A stretch of DNA of 43,255 nt from JANRLT01 sp041736895 (GTDB lineage: Bacteria > Planctomycetota > Planctomycetia > Pirellulales > JALHPA01). Position numbers and translations under genes: made by a program. The notes under the pieces were generated by a model. The model worked only from the letters and a program-made list of their open reading frames with translations, searched no databases and was not told the origin of the DNA. Where the stretch lies: the NCBI GenBank assembly GCA_041736895.1, contig JBGSSS010000040.1, positions 1 through 43,255 on the forward strand, given 5' to 3'. Of this stretch, positions 41,628-43,255 are shown piece by piece. The first letter of the stretch is position 1. Each line of letters begins with the position of its first letter.

Positions 41628-42179
41628 GTGTCGAAATCACCTGATCCAGCTTCAATTGCCGATGAAGCTACCTCACGCAAATCGTCTTTCTATGAGCAGT
41701 TGACCGAGCATGTCTTCATCTCGGAAATTCTCCAAGAAGCCAATTATCGTTTCGGTTTAACGGTCGAAGTTTTGAGATCCGAAGTTGATGCCTCGGGATA
41801 TGATGTGGTCTTTGAGTGCAACGGCATTCTTCGCCACGTTCAATTGAAAACATCCAAGGTTGGCGGCAAGACGGTGCGGCAAAAGGTCAATATCGCGTTA
41901 GCGTTAAAGCCCAGCGGTTGTGTCGTGTGGATCGTTCGCGATGAAAATCCAATGAATTTCCGCATGACGCTCTCGTATCTATTCTTTGGAGATTCGCCAG
42001 GAAAACCTTTGCCTTCAATCGCTTCATATCCAATAGGAAAACATACAAAAGGAAATAAAGATGGCTTGAAAGCGGAGCGGCCGTCGATTCGAATCGTGCC
42101 TATTCGCGCTTTTGAAAAAGTCGCGACCACAACCGAACTTGTCACTCGCCTGTTTGGTCTCGAAGTCAAGCAAGGTTAA
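41628..42179 (+). CDS. Protein with PD-(D/E)XK nuclease-like core, adjacent to tRNA-Phe
   Basis: The GTG at 41628 is preceded by AAGGA, whereas the longer frame begins at a TTG inside the terminator, so GTG is chosen (183 residues). Residues 50-75 read RSEVDASGYDVVFECNG...RHVQLKTS. The Asp59 strand followed by Gln72-Leu-Lys74 is the arrangement of a restriction-endonuclease-like core (D...QxK variant). The preceding helix YEQLTEHVFISEILQEA supplies a conserved Glu (33). The C-terminal half (GCVVWIVRDENPMNFRMTLSYLFF, LPSIASYPIGKHTKG) is family-specific. It may cut DNA or RNA or be an inactive relative; a methylase partner is absent. Similar proteins of unknown role exist, but none with a known function that I can name. 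Confidence 0.8.
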   Translation: MSKSPDPASIADEATSRKSSFYEQLTEHVFISEILQEANYRFGLTVEVLRSEVDASGYDVVFECNGILRHVQLKTSKVGGKTVRQKVNIALALKPSGCVVWIVRDENPMNFRMTLSYLFFGDSPGKPLPSIASYPIGKHTKGNKDGLKAERPSIRIVPIRAFEKVATTTELVTRLFGLEVKQG

Positions 42180-42228
42180 AAAGCTCGCATAACATCAAGA
42201 GCACTCTCTTCTTCTATGCCGCGAAGTT

Positions 42229-42288
42229 GGCAAGAGAATGACCGCAGGAGAATAACTCGTTAAAATTCTTTTGTCTTCATTCTTCTGC
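42229..42288. repeat. Dispersed palindromic repeat, GGCAAGAGAATGACCGCAG family, copy 2
   Basis: GGCAAGAGAATGACCGCAG with GAGAAT faces ATTCTTTTGTCTTCATTCTT with CTGCC across a 10-base loop; this is the diverged relative of the repeat at 38186-38248. It lies between the nuclease-fold gene and the convergent small gene. Confidence 0.75.
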
Positions 42289-42357
42289 CTGCTTTTAAGC
42301 AATGCCCGCGAGGAGCGGGTGAGTAGAGCTTGGCGAGTAAAACGATTTTCGAGGAAA

Positions 42358-42843
42358 TCAAACTCGCGCCGCATACAGTTCCGCGTATTCGAGAATCCAG
42401 AGGTCGATTTGTTCGGCCAGGACTTGGATTTGGGCTTCGTTGAGAAGCTGATACTGCCCGCGTTGGAAGACTTCTTTGTTGCGGATCGTGCCGCGGGCGG
42501 CGACGTCGATCACGTGGGCCGAACTGTAGGGGCGAACGGTGATTTCGCAGCGGCTGTAAACCGTGCCGCGTCCGCCGGCGCTGAGGGCGACGTCATCGCG
42601 CACGACGGCCGTGCCCCAACCGCGATCGCTGACGACGTTTTCCACCTTGAAGCCCGGGAAATGGTCCGGCAGTTTCGCCATGCAGCGCTCGATATGCTCG
42701 CAGAGTTCGAGCCGGTACTTGGTGTGCAAGCGGCGGAACTGCTCTTCGGTCAACGCGGCCGCTTGCGCCGCGGCAGCTTTGCCCGCCGCGACGTTCTTGC
42801 CGCGCTTGATCGCGTCATTCAACCGTTGCTCGAAGTCATTCAT
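42358..42843 (-). CDS. Conserved hypothetical protein, coupled to Gly/Arg-rich gene
   Basis: A 161-residue soluble protein. It has a basic, Ala-rich N-terminal helix region (NDFEQRLNDAIKRGKNVAAG, AAAAQAAALTEEQF) and a beta-rich core (VENVVSDRGWGTAVVRDDVA, GTVYSRCEITVRPYSSAHVI, RGTIRNKEVFQRGQYQLL). No family recognised, although the core looks like a conserved planctomycete protein. Its ATG overlaps the stop of the upstream gene as ATGA (42840-42843), a sign of translational coupling. Function unknown. Confidence 0.82.
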   Translation of the reverse strand: MNDFEQRLNDAIKRGKNVAAGKAAAAQAAALTEEQFRRLHTKYRLELCEHIERCMAKLPDHFPGFKVENVVSDRGWGTAVVRDDVALSAGGRGTVYSRCEITVRPYSSAHVIDVAARGTIRNKEVFQRGQYQLLNEAQIQVLAEQIDLWILEYAELYAARV

Positions 42844-43255
42844 GACTCGCTCGGCGCCTCGGGTTGTTCCGCTGCGGGAGCGGGTTGAGCGGGCGGGGAT
42901 TTTTCCTTGCTCTCGTGTGCCGTGGAACTACCCACTTGCGAAGCTCCCGAACCAGCTTGCTGCTTAGCCGCTTCCGGCGCAGGAACTGGTTTCGCTTCCA
43001 CTGGAGTCGCTGTCTCGGGCGTTTCTTCCACGGCCGGTTTCATGAACTGCAAGAGATCGCCAAACGTTCGCAGCGGTTCCTTGCCCTTCTTCATTTTGTC
43101 GGTCAGCGGCACGATTGGCTTCGGCTTGGCTTTGGCCAGGAACTCGCGCGGCTCATCGCTGCGTCCGCCAGGCTTACCGCCGCGTCCGCCGCCGCCACCG
43201 CGTGAACTCTGGTAGCCACCCGACCCGCCTTGGCTGCCCGAAGCCCCAGGGCTTC
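42840..43255 (-). CDS. Gly/Arg-rich protein, N-terminus outside window
   Basis: The frame is open to the right edge, giving 137 visible residues with the start missing. The visible N-terminal part is Gly/Ser/Arg-rich (SQGGSGGYQSSRGGGGGRGG), like RGG boxes of RNA-binding proteins. A conserved-looking segment follows (REFLAKAKPKPIVPLTDKMK, then EPLRTFGDLLQFMKP), then an Ala/Pro/Glu-rich tail (PVEAKPVPAPEAAKQQAGSG). A GTG at 43112 could be mistaken for the start, but the upstream residues are protein-like. The stop overlaps the next gene's start by four bases. The role is unknown; RNA binding is an inference from RGG content. Confidence 0.75.
   Translation of the reverse strand, partial: SPGASGSQGGSGGYQSSRGGGGGRGGKPGGRSDEPREFLAKAKPKPIVPLTDKMKKGKEPLRTFGDLLQFMKPAVEETPETATPVEAKPVPAPEAAKQQAGSGASQVGSSTAHESKEKSPPAQPAPAAEQPEAPSES

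Overview
The window looks like chromosomal DNA of a planctomycete, probably of the Pirellulales type. The inference rests on family content: a DUF1501 protein with a Tat signal, DUF1573 and DUF3179 proteins, a planctomycete-style cytochrome c domain, three Hanks-type Ser/Thr kinases, an ECF sigma factor of the Sigma70_ECF kind, a DUF4416 protein, secreted multiheme cytochromes, and prenyltransferase/squalene-cyclase-like toroid proteins. No gene identifies a species. Both window edges cut a gene: a kinase on the left and a Gly/Arg-rich protein on the right.

Positions 1-12.3 kb look accessory. They hold an ankyrin-bearing Ser/Thr kinase; an ECF sigma factor, a secreted cytochrome/ankyrin/toroid fusion and a six-TM kinase in a row; and, on either side of that trio, two diverged same-orientation fragments of a tyrosine integrase C-terminus. 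Next come a cupin, a DUF3179 protein, a decayed chrB-like remnant and a Tat-exported superoxide dismutase of the kind found beside chrB. The region ends at an initiator-type tRNA-Met whose 3' end faces it, the usual geometry for integration at a tRNA gene.

Positions 13-18 kb hold a membrane-anchored toroid protein, a DUF1573 protein and a 5'-nucleotidase-like/tetraheme cytochrome fusion, all on the plus strand and all predicted to act at the cell envelope. Positions 18-25 kb hold DUF4416, a conserved small protein with a SNF2 helicase, two small redox-type enzymes, a Tat-exported metallophosphoesterase and a fasciclin protein. Positions 25-28 kb are a minus-strand cluster headed by DUF1501. 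Positions 28.7-34.5 kb hold a membrane TPR protein facing a minus-strand run of dGTPase, methyltransferase, PIN/TRAM protein and a small conserved protein.

Positions 34.5-43.3 kb are housekeeping-like genes (methyltransferase, RluA-type pseudouridine synthase, third kinase, ADP-ribosylglycohydrolase, acyl-CoA desaturase, tRNA-Phe, a nuclease-fold protein) separated by intergenic regions full of palindromic dispersed repeats. One 44-base repeat occurs twice in opposite orientation and brackets the methyltransferase and pseudouridine synthase genes.

The most interesting unit is the sigma factor/cytochrome-ankyrin-toroid/membrane kinase trio between the integrase remnants. It reads as a transferable signalling cassette joining a possible heme-bearing envelope protein to transcriptional and phosphorylation control. 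All functions are read from sequence motifs; no database search was run.
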